This document shows positions 25,801-38,802 of a stretch of 64,000 nt of DNA, in pieces (the first letter of the stretch is position 1; each line of letters starts with the position of its first letter). The DNA comes from Guadua angustifolia (Eukaryota; Streptophyta; Magnoliopsida; Poales; Poaceae). The translations under genes and the position numbers were made by a program. The notes beneath the pieces were generated by a model that saw only the letters and a list, made by a program, of their open reading frames with translations, did no database searches and was not told where the DNA came from. The stretch covers positions 19,258,924 to 19,322,923 of the forward strand of contig CM070502.1 of the NCBI GenBank assembly GCA_036346375.1, read 5' to 3'.

Positions 25801-28800
25801 GAAAATCCAATGGACATTCAAGTCTGAGTTCAGTCTAAAATGGTAACCGGTAAGTCTATTACAATTGGGATGCTATGTTCCTTATATGTAATGATAACCC
25901 AAAGAGTTCCAGACTTCCAGAAAGCTCAAATAATTTGAAAATGCCTACACAATACATGAAGTACAAACAGCCTGTACACGTGATCCATGTTAGCACTTAG
26001 CACAGACTGGTTGGCTGATTTATTAGTCAATTACTCAATGTACTACTGCTTACAGATTTCAGAAGGGAGTTGTGGCTAGGAGGAGAAATGCTTAAAACAT
26101 GTAGGTGAAAAGTAGTTAAGAAAAAAAATATATAAATCTGCTTCAACATACCCTTGATCTTTCGGAAGCAGAGCTTCCCAAATGGAATTAGTGTAATCAT
26201 TTCCAAGTGTATGAAACAAATCCATAATTACTGGCTCCCATACTTTCACATCTAATCTCAAGGATCGAACCTACATCAAGTCAGAACATCAGCTGCAATG
26301 CATAAATTTTGGCATTGCTATCATTTATTACCAAAATAAAGACATTTTAAAACCTAAATATCACAAGCCCACAACATAGCATATATGGCAAAGATTAATG
26401 TATTTTGAGTAGTTCTGAACAACTTACATGCATTAACAAATACAATTGAAGGGTTGTAAGATCTTAAAAAGTAGTCCTTTCCTCCCAAAAGCTAAATTGG
26501 ATAGATCAGAGTGTAAGTTTAGCTCAGAGCTACATGCAGCATGTGGCATCAACACGGGAAATTACGATCGCCGCATGTAAATCCCCCCCCCCCCATCTCG
26601 CTTGCAGCTTGTGGAGGCTGTAGCAAAGACCCACTGCCGCTGAGGGAAGTAGTCAGTCACGAATTGCTGATTGGCCACCACTGCACCGGCAATGGCCAAT
26701 GCCATCGACGGTGGAGTATTGGCCATTGCCGGTGCAGTGGTGGATCTCGTGCTCGAATCATGCCTTAGGCTGATCACCTGTCCATAGTAGGTTTGTTGTT
26801 TTGCTTTCCTATCTTGACTGTCTCCACCGCCCTCTTCCCACCTCTCCTGTTGCTGCAACTTTTATAATCCTTATGCTCGTCATTCCTGATGCGATGTCTT
26901 AGGAGCATCATCACCATCGCCATTGTTAGTGTTTCCTCATCATTTTGTCAAACAGTGATGTTTCCTCATCATTAGTGTTTCCATGCCATCTGAATTTCAT
27001 AACACAATCTTTCTTGTTTAATTGCAACTGGCAACACCTAGTAGCATTTCTTGGTCTTGTAATCATCCATCCAAAGAGCACAAATTCTCTCCATTCAATC
27101 AGTGCAGATAATATGATGGGAACAGCAACTACACTGGATTGATTGCTGTCATGGTGGCTGATGGATACGGTGCTAGGGTAAATGGTGGTGAATGTCACTT
27201 GATGGTGAGACCATTCCCCCACACGAGATGAACTAGTTGAGCAGATTGCCTGTATAGACAGATATTTTGGATTGCAATTTGCAACTGCAGGAAGGCAATA
27301 GTCCTAACTGAGAAGAAAGATGAATCGAGAAAAAGGGCACTCTTTTCTATTGCTTTATGATTGGTGTGGCCCACAAGAATCTAGGCCCACAAGAATCTAG
27401 ATCCTTGACTTTGGATCCAATGTATGTGGTTTCCTTTGCACCAGAAAGGTAATTTGCATAGCATACCAACCTTAAAAGTTAAAACCAAAGACAGTTCATA
27501 GTTTAGACTAAGTTCCATCAATCATCTTCTGCAGTGATCAGTGGAATTGAACAGTAAGGTATTTCACTATTATATTTACAGTTTTACGCTACTTCCATCG
27601 CTAAGCTAGCATTTTCAAACATTTTCAAGTACCTTATTTTCGAGGAAGACAGGGTCAACCCAAAGTAATGACTGGTTCAGTGATTAGCATAAATTAGACG
27701 TTAAAAAGGTAGAATAAGAGAGAGCACCTTTGAAATATGGACTCCAAGATTCCTGTGAGCCCCAGAGCACTCAATACAAATAAGAATACCTAAGTTTAGA
27801 GATGCCCAATCAGGATCTGGAGAACGACATTCTGCACAACTGTCATTTCCAGGGATATTCCTGAGATGGTTGAATATATCATCATGTCCCTCTGAACTTT
27901 TGCTCTCTTCAAGAGATACAGAATCTACAGAACATGCAGAGCCATGATTTTCTGCCCCTAGATTTCCGTATGACAGCTGAAATGAAATCAGGAAAAATTA
28001 GTCTCGTATTATCCTGAACAATCAATAACTTCATCACATGCATGTAATGCACTAAAATGGAGCTAATCTTAAGTCAGGCCAAGCATTATTACTGTATTAC
28101 ATGATTATGCAATGCAGATGCATACAGTTAGATATATCTACAGCTTGTTTCTATAAAATACGTAACCAAGTGTTGCTGTAGGATGTATCAAAAGAGAGAA
28201 GACTGCAGCAAACCTGATGCGGGAATGGTGAATTTAGCAGTGATGCAATAACTCCAGTAATTTTCTCAATCCAGTCCTTTTGGTCAGCCCCTGTTTCTGC
28301 CTGCCGTCAAAAAAGTGACAGGTATTAATATCTCAAGAAATGGATGCAGCATCAGTTTATGAAAAAAATAACATACAAAATGAGTTTTTCTTGAACCACC
28401 AAAAATATGTGATGTATACTAAAAGTTTCATCATCTGAGGACATTTACAATTACCTGTAAAGTGTATGTCTTGATGGGAGAGATTATTCTGAAGCAAAAT
28501 CTTAAATCATTTTCTTCTGCATCAATCTTAATTGTTGAAGTTCTGAGATCAATTGTACGACACGAAAGCGAATCTTCGCCCTGAGATGAAGCTCTTTGGT
28601 TCAAGAATCTGAAGCGACCAAAAACACCAGTCCTTCCCCAACTGTTTGCTGGGATGCCACCCCTTGCTTCCAAGAGAACAAAAGAAGGTGAAATAAGGAA
28701 CGAATAACGTATGATAAACGGCTGCTCAGGGAAAATTGTACAATGCATATAAACATAACTTCTCAAACACTGCACTTAAAACAATCCATCGCAACCCCAT

Positions 28801-31800
28801 TAAAATAATCAATTGCACAGAAATTTCTCGGAGTTCAAATAATACTACAGCCCTTAAAGAAAACCACTCCACTTGATGGAGGAAAAAAATGCATGTCAGA
28901 TAGATTAACTAAATGACAAATCACCACATGAACAACATAAAAAATAGACAATATTCTAATTAAAAGAAAAATAGCACACTAATAAGTGTGATGAGAAGCA
29001 AATCCAGAAGGGTTTTATTAGAAATATAGATGAATTACACCTAAACAATCAAATATGAGTAAGATAAAATATATATTTCTAAAAATATACAAGTTTGCCT
29101 ACTCACACAGGCAAAAGATAAGGAGCTTCAAAAACTTGACTTGCCAAGTTTTAAATATAGAATTTTTTAAATAATATATGTTTAATGAAAGATTACAGAA
29201 ATAATATGCCAAATAAAAATAACAGTTATACCCACCTGTCACACGTCCAAACCACGATAGATATTATGTCACAATTCCAAATAGCGGTAAAGTCAATGTC
29301 GCAATTTGGAATTGCGACAAAGAGCTGAACCGTTCTCTCTGTCGCAATTCTAAATTCTGTCGCAAGTGTCTCTGTCATAGTTTGGTTGCGCGACTGAGTT
29401 AAATACTATTCAAAAAAATTTTGACGGTTGCTAGAATTTTACAGTTCAAACTAGGGTTCAATAAATTCAGAAAAATTCATATTTGTCGGTGATAATTCAT
29501 GTAGTATTTTACGAAATTATTTATTAGTTATTTTTTTGACAAAAAAAAATCAAAATTCGTTGTTCCTCATTCTCTTTCAGTGTGCGACAAGTTTCCAAAT
29601 TTGACGACAAATCATAGTAAAATATTGAAAATATTGAATAAAATCTGACATTAACAGTACAAAGTGTAGGACTAAGTCACAAACTGGGATAGAACATAGG
29701 TACATGCTTTAGAGAATTCATAAAACTAGGATACAACATAGGTACACACATGCCTTAGAAAAATCATAAAGCTCGGATACAACATATTCCATAGGTACAT
29801 GCCTCTGGTGAAGGATAAAGTCACAAAACCATACATTCTATAGCTATGGTTATCGGAATAGGGCATGATCGAAATAACAATAGTTATCTATTGGTTCCTG
29901 ACAGGGTACTACATTTGGATACCTAATAGGGCTTAATGTAATATCATCGTCATGATTCGGATAACTCCGAGGACGCAAGGTTCGTGGCCTAGGTGGCATG
30001 AAATCGTCATCGTCATTTGTATGGTTAGAAGCTAGCCCTCCTTCAATACTGGTTGAACATCCTCTTACATTGTTTCTTGAACGGTCTGTTGTAGTAGTGC
30101 TTGAACAGCTTGTTGTAATAGTGCTTGAACGGCCTGTTGTGATAGTGTTTGAACGTCGAGATCTAGATGGCATGAAATCATCATCATCGTCGTCATCGTC
30201 ATTTGAGTAGTTAGGAGCAAGCCCCCTTTTGGTGGTAGTTGAAGTCCTCTTGAACTTGCTGTGTCGTATGGCCAGCATTAGTTTTCTCAAATGTTTACAC
30301 CAACAACACTAATGGCCAACCATTCTCAGTTGCCAATCTTACGTACGAACTCCAGGACTTCGGCCCCTTCAGTTCTACTAACTCCCAGTACGTGTAATCC
30401 TGTCTCTGAGACCCTACTCCGTGTAGCTTGAGGTCATGCAATTTACTATCCAACGAGAACATGTGGTACAACTATCTATTAACCGTACCCCATGAACGCT
30501 TACCAGCACGTGACAGGCTAGCCATGACACTTGAAAAATGACTAAGTTCCACTCCTTGTGCACCCATCTGTGGACCCCCTTCTTCGTAGTGTATTTTAAA
30601 TTCTACTCGTTCGTCCATACTTGTCAAACATTTCATGAATTTTTTAATGATCACACGACATAACGCTACCACCTTTCAAGTCTTAATCCACCCATATGAC
30701 GACATACTCTATACTAATTCAAACAACTGCTGCAACCCTACAAAATTAATTTTTTATATCACATTGCATCTTGCGTAATTCTTGCACACATCGTATCTCT
30801 CATAATGTTTGCAGTTTTCTATATCCATAGTTGTTATAACTCCATACAACTAATTAATTACAAACCTAAATAAACCGATCACTAAGGGCCTGTTTGGTAG
30901 AGCTCCCTCTGATTCGATTCTCTGTTAGAAGTGATTCTCCGAGAGAAGTGATTCTCACGAAAGTGATTCTCTAACTAATCCATAGGATAAACTCTATGGA
31001 GAAACCGACTCTTTGTTGGGAGTGAATCAGAGGATGACTTTTTTCACTCCACTCCTAGTTCATTTTGGAGAATCACTTCACGAATCACCACCGAACGATT
31101 CTAAAAAATTGCTTTAAGAGCTTCACAGATTCACTCAGAAGCCGAGCAGAGCTCACAAACAGGCCTAAATCGTCAATTTAAATAAACTATTGCCAGTCTA
31201 CACAGCTAATTAATTACAACCCTAATTAATCTTGACCCTATATTGTCTTTCTAAATATTTATTGCACTACAAACCTAATTACTTACCAATCTATTTCATT
31301 TGGTCACTAAATTCTAAATTAAAAAATAAAACAAGATTTACCTCAACACACTGCACCACTCTCCTCTTCTTCCTCCTCCTCCTCCTCTCCTCCTCCTCCT
31401 CTTCTTCCTCCCCTCCTCCTCTTCTTATTCCTCTCCCCTCTCCTCTCTTTTTTCTTCGACGCGCACGCTCTTGGGTGTGTGCAAAGCCTCGGTGAAAATG
31501 ACGTCAAAGGCCGGTCGGCGCAGTTTTTACGCTCTTTGTCGCAATTCCAAATTGCGATTGAGTTGAACAATTAGCGACAGCTCTCTGTCGCAATTTAGAA
31601 TTGCGACAGAGAGCTGCACCAAATCCAAATTGTGACATTGACTTTATCGCTATTTGGAATTGCGATATAATATCTATCGCGGTTTGGACGTGCGACAGGT
31701 GGGTATAACTGTTATTTTTTCGCAATATTATTTCTGTGATTTTTCATTAAACATATATTATTTAAAAAAACTCCTTAAATATATTCACAAGTGGCATTCA

Positions 31801-34800
31801 AATTGCTAACATAGATTGCATACCGATTGTTTATTCCCTTTATTCCCGTAGTAGTACAGAGTCCCATGACTGTCAAGGACAAAAAACCTCCTCTTCCATT
31901 CTCCTCGTAAATTTTCGGAACGCTTAAAAAGGTAACCTTGTTTAATTATTTGAACCTGGCAAAGAAACAAATTAGTAAGGGAAAGCAACAAAGCTTCATT
32001 GAACTAACATAGAATAAAAAGTAGCCAAGATTAATTATAAAAAGGGGATAAAAAAAGAGTATAATACTATATTTGAATCAAAAGGATAACAAAAAATAGA
32101 TACGCGTTGCCTGGTCCTATTTCAGGCACACATGCATAAACAAATCAATCACCGTGTTAGAAATAAAATGACATCCGCAACATCTATATTATCTTTTGGC
32201 AATCAGTCTCCTCAAGGAATTACGTGAAGTAGCAAAGTAGCATCCTTAGAATTCTGGATATTTTAGCATATTATTTATGAATCTTTACTCAACAGTGGAT
32301 AATTAACTACCTCGCCATTGGCAGTTGACTGCATCAAGGCTTCAATCTTCTTATAGGATTGAAGGCCAACAACATGGATACCATCCCCACTAGAAGATGT
32401 GTCCACATTACTAGCCATTCTCAAGTTTGCTATTTCCTCTTGAGTTCTAAACTCTTGAATTCTCTTTGCAAGTTTATCTTGCTCGTTGACAGCCATTTCT
32501 TTTGATTGTAGCGCATATGTTAGAACCTGCACCAAGACCTTACTGTTAGCATATTGATGGCTAACTTACAGTCAACAGACTCATGGTTATCAGAATGAAC
32601 ATTATAGGAGAGATTATTAAACCTGGTGAATGAATGGTTCCATTTGGCTCAGTAGCTCATATCCCTATATCAAAAGGAACAAAATCAAGAAGGACCCAAC
32701 CAAACAAGAATAATCACCGAAATTGTAGGAAGTAACCATGCCTGCTTAAAATATCTCAAATGGGCATCCATCACTGCACTTATTGATTCCAAGAACTCAT
32801 ACTTCTTCTTTGCTTCAATGTTTGCAAGGGCATGTACCTGAATTCCTTACAGTGCATGAGAATCAGTGGCATGGATGTATGGTTATATGACACACTTAGC
32901 AATGCTAGATGAAAAAAAAATGTTGATACATACTAAGTTAAAGCGGCATCTTTCAAAAGCTGACTTGGCATTGTGTAGATCCTGTAAACATGGAATTAGG
33001 AGAATGGTATGCAAGCTGAATAAATATTCATTATGAAAAAAGTTGTCACAGTTTACCTCCTCAAGTCCTGTCACTACATCTGGTCTAGTCCCTTTCCGCA
33101 CTGACACAAATTTTTCACGCGCCTGACAAGCAACATAGAAATAGAATATTAATAGCACATAAAGCATATATTACAATAAAACATTAAAGCAAATTGTATT
33201 AAGAAATGGGTCACACTGTTTTTTTATGTATGCGCACTACATGGCAACATGAAAAAAATAAACAAAAAGAATATTTGGTAATGACATAGCTAGAACTCGA
33301 GACATCACCTGATCATAACCCATTGTAGCCCTATCCAAACGCCGTCGACAATCCTATATACAGGGCCGAATGTTAGCATATAATATAAAGTAACCAATGT
33401 GTTAAAAAAATCCCAACTTCCAAATGAACAGCAAGAAGTGTAGTTAAGAGAGCACTGGTTATAAATTGTTCTCATTTCCCAAAAAGGAAGTCACTGAAAT
33501 TCAAAGCAGAATTTTAAGACCATTTCAGGTTTTTATTTTCTAGTAGCAGCAGGAAATGAGGGTTGGAATTTGGACCCAACATGCAACTTATCAAGCCACA
33601 AAAAAGAGCAACACCTGCGCTACAATCTACATAAATACAGATTGCACAACAGCAAGTGTGCATCTTTTCTTTTCTTCCTTTTTTTCGGTGGGGGGTGGGT
33701 TGGGTTGGTGGGTACCTTTACGCCATGCAAATCCACATTGACAAATTGCATTAAACGATCACTAAGCATATGCTCAACCTGTTTGAGGGAACACACTGAT
33801 TAGAATATAAATAGTATATACTTGTAAAAAATAGCAAAATAGCAGAACACCATGGCCAAATGAAATTTGCACCACGTTTCCCTGCTTTCTAGAAATCAGA
33901 CCAGCACATTAACGTTTTGAGAGCCCAAATGGAAACTTCATCACAGAACACATAAATACTTTCACACATGATTCAGGGTTCTGGATATATGAAGTCAAAG
34001 CTTTGCATATTCAAATGCTTTCTATTCCAATGCAGCCTTTTCAGTTGTATAAAGGCCCTAGTGGCCTAGTTAGAGACAACCAAGCACTTGTGTTGTTGTA
34101 CAGTTGTCATTCCAAAAGGATAATTTTGAACTTACATAATAGTTTAAAGTCTATAGTAGATAACAAATGTTGATGCGCTTGGATGGTTTTGCGGCCAACC
34201 TTCACTACTGAGGTGTTACGTTCAACAAGCCTGACCACCATCCTTTTAGTTGGTCATTTTTTCATATCCAATAGGACAACTTTGCCATTTTAGAAAAGAA
34301 TGAAGACCTCAAACAACAGAAAGGAAGAGAGGTTTGATGGAAAGAACTTTTGGCATTTTTCTTCTGATAAGCATGTTTCTTGAAACAAAAGAATGTACAA
34401 CCCTTCACAAATTGAGAAAAGTGCATGGGTCATACTTGTATTTCTGTGGTTTTACAAATTCCTACTTGTACGTTAAAGATGTAACATTTTACCACCTATA
34501 TTTTCAGTCTGTTGCATATGTATTGAAACTTACCAAATAATACCATCCTTAGGTGGTAAAATATACATAGCATGCCAAATATTAAAACTACAGGTGGCAA
34601 ATTGCCAAGTTTCAAAATGCATGCGGGAACCTGAAAAAAAAAGGAAAGCACAACTACTGCTGATGCAAATGTTGTGAATTGAAAATCATACAGATCATGC
34701 CATAACTCACAGGAACAAGTCCAGGGTGTCCAGCTCAAAACTTACAGTCCAGCAACAGTGATGTTGTTTTCCAATTCCTTACTTTCTCATGGGTGAAGTG

Positions 34801-37800
34801 AACTACCTAACTGTAGAGTTCAATGATATATGATAGACAGTACCTGAGAACGAAGGAGTTCCTTGTATGTTCCAAGCTCCCTAAAAGCAGTAGTAAACTT
34901 AGATGAAATCTGAATGATTTCATGAAATCACAGTTTATTAAAGAAACTTGTGGGATGTAATTACAGTGAAATGACATGGTATCAAATCATATTTACTACT
35001 GCAAGAACTATGGTTCATTGAGTAAATCTGAATGTACAGAACACCAATATATGATTGCACAATTAGCCTTTGCATCATCATGCTATGCATGTTAATAAGT
35101 AGGAGAAAAAAAACCCATCATTAATGAGTGCTTGGTTATCTCCATATCTATACATATTCCGATGATCTTCTGCTCTGGTCTTTCCTTAAGGAAGGTGCGC
35201 ATCAAAATGAATATAGTAACATACAGTATATATTTAATAATAGACAAAGGGGGCAACAAGATATTTAGCAATTTAAAAGGATAAACTCAATGGTTTTGCT
35301 GGGTATAGATGAGAAACTAGGACAAAATTAAGCAATAGAAACATCAGAGCTTTGATGAAATAACCTCCAATGGCAACGCTAACAGGGTCATCTTGACCAG
35401 CACCAAATGCTTCTAGAGCATCGGCAAATGACAGATCTCCTGCATATCCTTCATCAAGTGATCCCCTGAAACTAAGGCTATTAGAACCACTGTAATAAAG
35501 CAATACCTCAACCATATGGTTTATTATTAGTCTTGCTAATCCTAGAAATTATCAAAACTACAATAATTACATGTAACATCATAACAAAAAATAGCCTGAA
35601 CCAATAAGAAATGAACATGCAAAGTTATCTATTGACATTACATTTTATTAAATAAGCATTTTTTGTATGATATAAACTTCAAAGTTATTAATATTGGACA
35701 ATAAAATAACAATGCAGGACAAACTTTATGATTTTTTTTAGTACTGCAGTAAGGTTGTATGCGGTCAGGTGGGGATGCTGGTTTAGGTTTAGGCCACAGA
35801 AACTCGATATTGACTTGCATTCGCATAAACCTAGGTAGTGAAAAGAATGAATGTATTACTTGAACTAAAAAGGAATTGGTAAAAGGAGCAGCGTATGCTA
35901 TACCGAACTAAGCATATATGGCATATGCATCAATTATCTGCTGCCAAGTTGCTCTAGAACTTCACATCAGATATTTACAGCCATAAAACAGGAGTTAGAA
36001 GAGAAATGTACATGAATCTTTTACATCCTATGTGAAGATTGGAACACCGTTCTTTCAGTTCATCGGTAAGTTGTTCCAAAGAATTGACCTGCAGGTTAAT
36101 GGAAATAAGTCACAAAACAACTTAAATGCATGCCTAGGTTTGTTTAAAGTGAAAATAATAGGTTTGTTGGACCAAAAGAGAGACAATTTGACAATTTCAA
36201 AGGGAAGTTCACACTGAAAATTATCTAGCAATTATTAAGACCACTGTCCAGACAGTCTTGAGTTAACCTTACTATATTTCTCTGAACTACTCAGTTTACC
36301 CTATAACAGCTATTTCATAGAAAAAAATCTTATGATCTATTTCATCACTAAGTTATTACAGATTATAGCTTGAGGAAAATTAGACGCTGAATAACATATG
36401 CGCTCCAAAGAACTATAAGTAAGGGCATTCTGATTTGCATGATGAAGCATATGCATGTGAGTTCAATATGTCAAGTGGTCATGCTGATCCAACCAATGCA
36501 TTCCAATAATTCATACAAGAACCAAGGATACTACAAAGGCAAATGGCACATTTGGTGCCTCTACTTTAATCTGAGGCTCATTTTGGTTCCCCTACTATCG
36601 AAAGGGGATTGTGTGGACAAGATGTAATTTCATGCGGGCTGAGAATATGGGGATCAAAATGAGCCTCAGGCCTAAGTAGGGACTGAGCGTACCATTTACA
36701 AATATTTAAACCACAAAAAAGGACAGAAAATAAAAGGCCAAACAATCTGTTCACAGTTCTAACCAACCGAATAATACCAACACAGCAAGCCTAGAGTATA
36801 CTTTGGGAGGGTACAATTGTATTTTGTATCCTTTACAGCGTAGAATAACATGCAAATACGAATAGTTGTTTTAGAGTGGCATTTTTATGATTTTAGGCTT
36901 TCAAGCAGCATTTAATTAGCTCAAATGGTTAGATCCTTCAAAACAGAACAACAGTGATTTTATGATTTTTACGATTTTAGGCTTTCAAACAGCTTTATAG
37001 TTGCACATATATATTTTTTCTGTATCGTCTTATTTTTTACTTTTCAGCGACAAAACAACAGTGATCTTTCAAAAAAAAAGTAACAGTGGTCTTTTGGAGA
37101 TCCATAAGCTCAAATAATATATTCCTTGAAGAAGAAAACATGTCTAATAATACCTTAGCTTACTGACAATAACGCATATAATTTAAGAGGTGAATATAAA
37201 TAGCAAACAAATTATTGTATTTCAATAGGCGATGCATTAATAATTCAGATCCATCAATTCAAATCAACAATAAGGCATTGACAACAAAACCAAAAAATCC
37301 TACCAATATAATGACCAGATTTGGAACATTTGGTCAAGCAAGCCTCCCAATTAACCAAATCCACAAGCTCAAACGGAACATGATCTAACCATTTCGTTCA
37401 AATGCTTAACATAATTGAACTCGAAACAAAAACGCACCATTATAATCAGGAAGGCCTCACCCCTCCAATTAAAAACAATCCGGAACCAACGGAGCACATA
37501 AAAAAAGGAGATCTAAGCACACAAAAGCCAAAAAAAATGGACAAATGCAAAACTACCTCCCGTTGAAGCTACAATGTGAACCACTCATGCGGCCAAATCA
37601 CCACCAACCTACCCAATTCGCTGAATCCAACAGGAAATTTCATCAACCAAAACTCCAAGCTACTCAGAAAGCTCCCGCATTTCTAATCCAAACCGACACA
37701 CATCCACGGAAGCGCGCGATCAAGCCGAGATCTCACCACACACGAGGAGCCAAATCCCCAAATCCGTCCCAGCTCTGTCATCACAACCACCAAAACTCCA

Positions 37801-37999
37801 GCCGCGGCTCAAAATCCTCCACCTCTCCGATTCGGATCAACCCAGATCCAACTAACGATGCAGAAACGACCGAGATCTCGCCACGAGAACCCAAAACAAC
37901 AGCCCTGAGAGACCGGATCGAGGGCTCCTCTCGGGCGGACAAGGGCGTCACCTGCTTGCGGAACATGGGGGAGTCCTCGAGCTTGGTGAAGGCCGCCAT
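22878..37999 (-). CDS. ARF GTPase-activating protein with BAR, PH, ArfGAP and ankyrin domains (AGD1-AGD4 class)
   Basis: It would trigger GTP hydrolysis on ARF GTPases at curved endomembranes. Coding exons, minus strand: 37999-37952, 36088-36012, 35465-35365, 34909-34844, 33778-33716, 33353-33309, 33122-33057, 32981-32934, 32837-32742, 32664-32623, 32526-32311, 31955-31824, 28666-28455, 28300-28214, 27976-27728, 26270-26152, 25446-25356, 24362-23947, 22997-22878; about 760 residues. The start (MAAFTKLEDSPMFRKQ) is the family's usual one. BAR occupies exons 1-10, PH exons 12-14 (QGYLFKRSENLRGEWKRR, LRFCFRII), ArfGAP exons 15-17 with CAEC-16 residues-CIEC and arginine finger HRNLG, and ankyrin repeats exons 18-19. 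Intron 9 has a GC donor (AAGCAG|GCATGG). Junctions 3/4, 12/13 and 18/19 do not keep frame: hidden exons, or a damaged copy. Identity is certain; integrity is not. Confidence 0.9.
23665..23890. mobile_element. Tourist-like MITE in the last large intron
   Basis: The 226-bp element has inverted ends GGGCCTGTTTGG...CAAACAGGCCC and a TTA target duplication on both sides (23662-23664 and 23891-23893), as in PIF/Harbinger-derived Tourist elements. Its interior has inverted blocks rich in CAGCTTCA. Non-coding. Confidence 0.8.
24771..25032. repeat. 131-bp tandem duplication in an ARF-GAP intron
   Basis: 24771-24901 and 24902-25032 differ at only a few positions; both start ATCAAGCCCATAGAGCTGAA. It lies between exons 17 and 18 and does not touch an exon. 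Confidence 0.9.
26530..27240. other. GC-richer insertion-like block in an ARF-GAP intron, with a perfect hairpin
   Basis: Base composition differs from the surrounding AT-rich intron and starts with a C12 run near 26582. It contains the inverted repeat 26675-26698 / 26720-26743. Minus-strand open frames at 26858-26562 and 27222-26926 look like no known family. It may be a captured fragment or a decayed transposon; no terminal repeats were found. Confidence 0.4.
26675..26743. repeat. Perfect 24-bp inverted repeat, 21-nt loop
   Basis: CCACCACTGCACCGGCAATG at 26675 and its complement ending at 26743 pair without mismatch across 24 bp. If transcribed with the intron it would fold into a stable stem. 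Confidence 0.9.
29850..30672 (-). pseudogene. Unrecognised broken frame inside the MULE-like element
   Basis: Minus-strand pieces 30672-30472 (with RVEFKIHYEEGG and LSRAGKRSWGTVN), a stop-bounded continuation (LKLHGVGSQRQDYTYWELVE, about 30440-30310), and 30290-29850 (poly-Asp runs, FMPSRSRR/FMPPRPRT repeats, STTT-rich). The pieces look like remains of one element-borne protein with an acidic Ser/Thr-rich tail. I do not recognise the family and propose no function. Confidence 0.4.
30886..31165. mobile_element. Tourist-like MITE nested in the MULE-like element
   Basis: Ends GGGCCTGTTTGG...CAAACAGGCC are flanked by TAA on both sides (30883-30885, 31166-31168). Interior blocks of GATTCTC/GAATCAC are inverted. 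It inserted after the MULE-like element was in place. Confidence 0.7.
31364..31450. repeat. (CTC/CTT)n low-complexity tract
   Basis: A pyrimidine-only trinucleotide tract inside the MULE-like element. It generates spurious open frames on both strands. Confidence 0.9.
36556..36690. repeat. Foldback sequence, MITE-like, in ARF-GAP intron 1
   Basis: CTGAGGCTCATTTTGGTTCC at about 36571 has its imperfect complement (GGATCAAAATGAGCCTCAGG) at about 36651, with weaker pairing outward. No clear target duplication was found, so its class is open. Confidence 0.55.
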
Positions 38000-38802
38000 G
38001 CCTGCCCGTCCTCGAGTGGAGGTGAGGTGCGGCTGCTCCTCTGGAAGGTTGCGGAGATCTGGGCGTGGGCGGGAGGTGGAAGCGGAGGCGAGGCGGTCGG
38101 GCAGTTGCTCCCTGTCGTGGTGGCGCTGTTTGGTTTTGGCGTACGCTGCACAGTTCCGGGTACACGGGTTTGGCTGGCTTTTGAACCAAACCCGCAAGGA
38201 AGCGATTGCTTGAGCCGGGTTAGTGGGCTTCGCAGTGGAGTGTCGGCTGGGCCGTTGCTTAGTGCGATTAGCAAGCTACATGCGAGATGATGGGCTTTCC
38301 TATATTCCTGCGAGATGGTGGGCATGCATCTACACTATCCTCTCGCGCGCGTCGCCCGGGGGGGCCTACTTATACATTTCTTTACAAATTAAAAAAAATT
38401 GTCCTCTCTTCTCTTGTCTTCTCCTCTTTTTTTTCTCTCGTGTAAGAATTATGTGTTGATATCTGAATCTTTCTAAAAAACCTTTAACAAAAAACAAATT
38501 ATCAATAAACAAATATAAACTCCCTAAAAATCTCTAATAAAAAAACAGGAAAACTTTATCAGGCTCACAGCGAATCCAAGCGCGTGGAGGTGTGACATGA
38601 TTGAGAGGGTGGACTAGACAGGACGATCCTAATAATGTCAACTAGATATTCTATGGTAATATGATAATTTTTTATTTATAGCAAAGCACAGAAGCATTAA
38701 ACTAGTTCCTCTAAAATATGCTATGTTTACGTATGTCCATGACCAGCATGTTTGATCGAACTAAACCTTGACAAATGACAATGACATCAAACAAAGAATC
38801 AT
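38000..38802 (-). promoter_or_regulatory. 5' UTR and promoter region of the ARF-GAP gene
   Basis: GC-rich sequence up to about 38290 directly precedes the start codon and fits a 5' UTR and core promoter. A TATAAG box on the minus strand at about 38370-38375 is the best TATA candidate and would give a leader of some 300 bases. The CT-rich plus-strand tract 38400-38440 lies upstream. Transcription start is a guess; open frames here are not conserved. Confidence 0.4.

Larger units (their letters stand above)
29160..31774. mobile_element. MULE-like element (2,615 bp) in the ARF-GAP intron, 9-bp target duplication
   Basis: TTAAATATA is duplicated at 29151-29159 and 31775-31783. The ends are long inverted repeats: the first about 190 bp (GAATTTTTTAAATAATATAT...) match the complement of the right end, including TAACAGTTATACCCACCTGT. 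They contain internal palindromes of TCGCAATTTGGAATTGCGA. Nine-base duplications with long terminal repeats fit Mutator-like elements. The transposase is missing; a minus-strand frame of unknown function and a nested MITE lie inside. Confidence 0.75.

Noticed and set aside
31232..31570. Frames with Ser/Pro or Glu/Arg/Gly runs
   Set aside because: Produced by a CTC/CTT tract within the MULE-like element.
37545..38325. Frames of 222, 138, 126 and 125 codons around the ARF-GAP start
   Set aside because: They are antisense or off-frame readings of the GC-rich first exon and leader; only the frame starting at 37999 fits the family.
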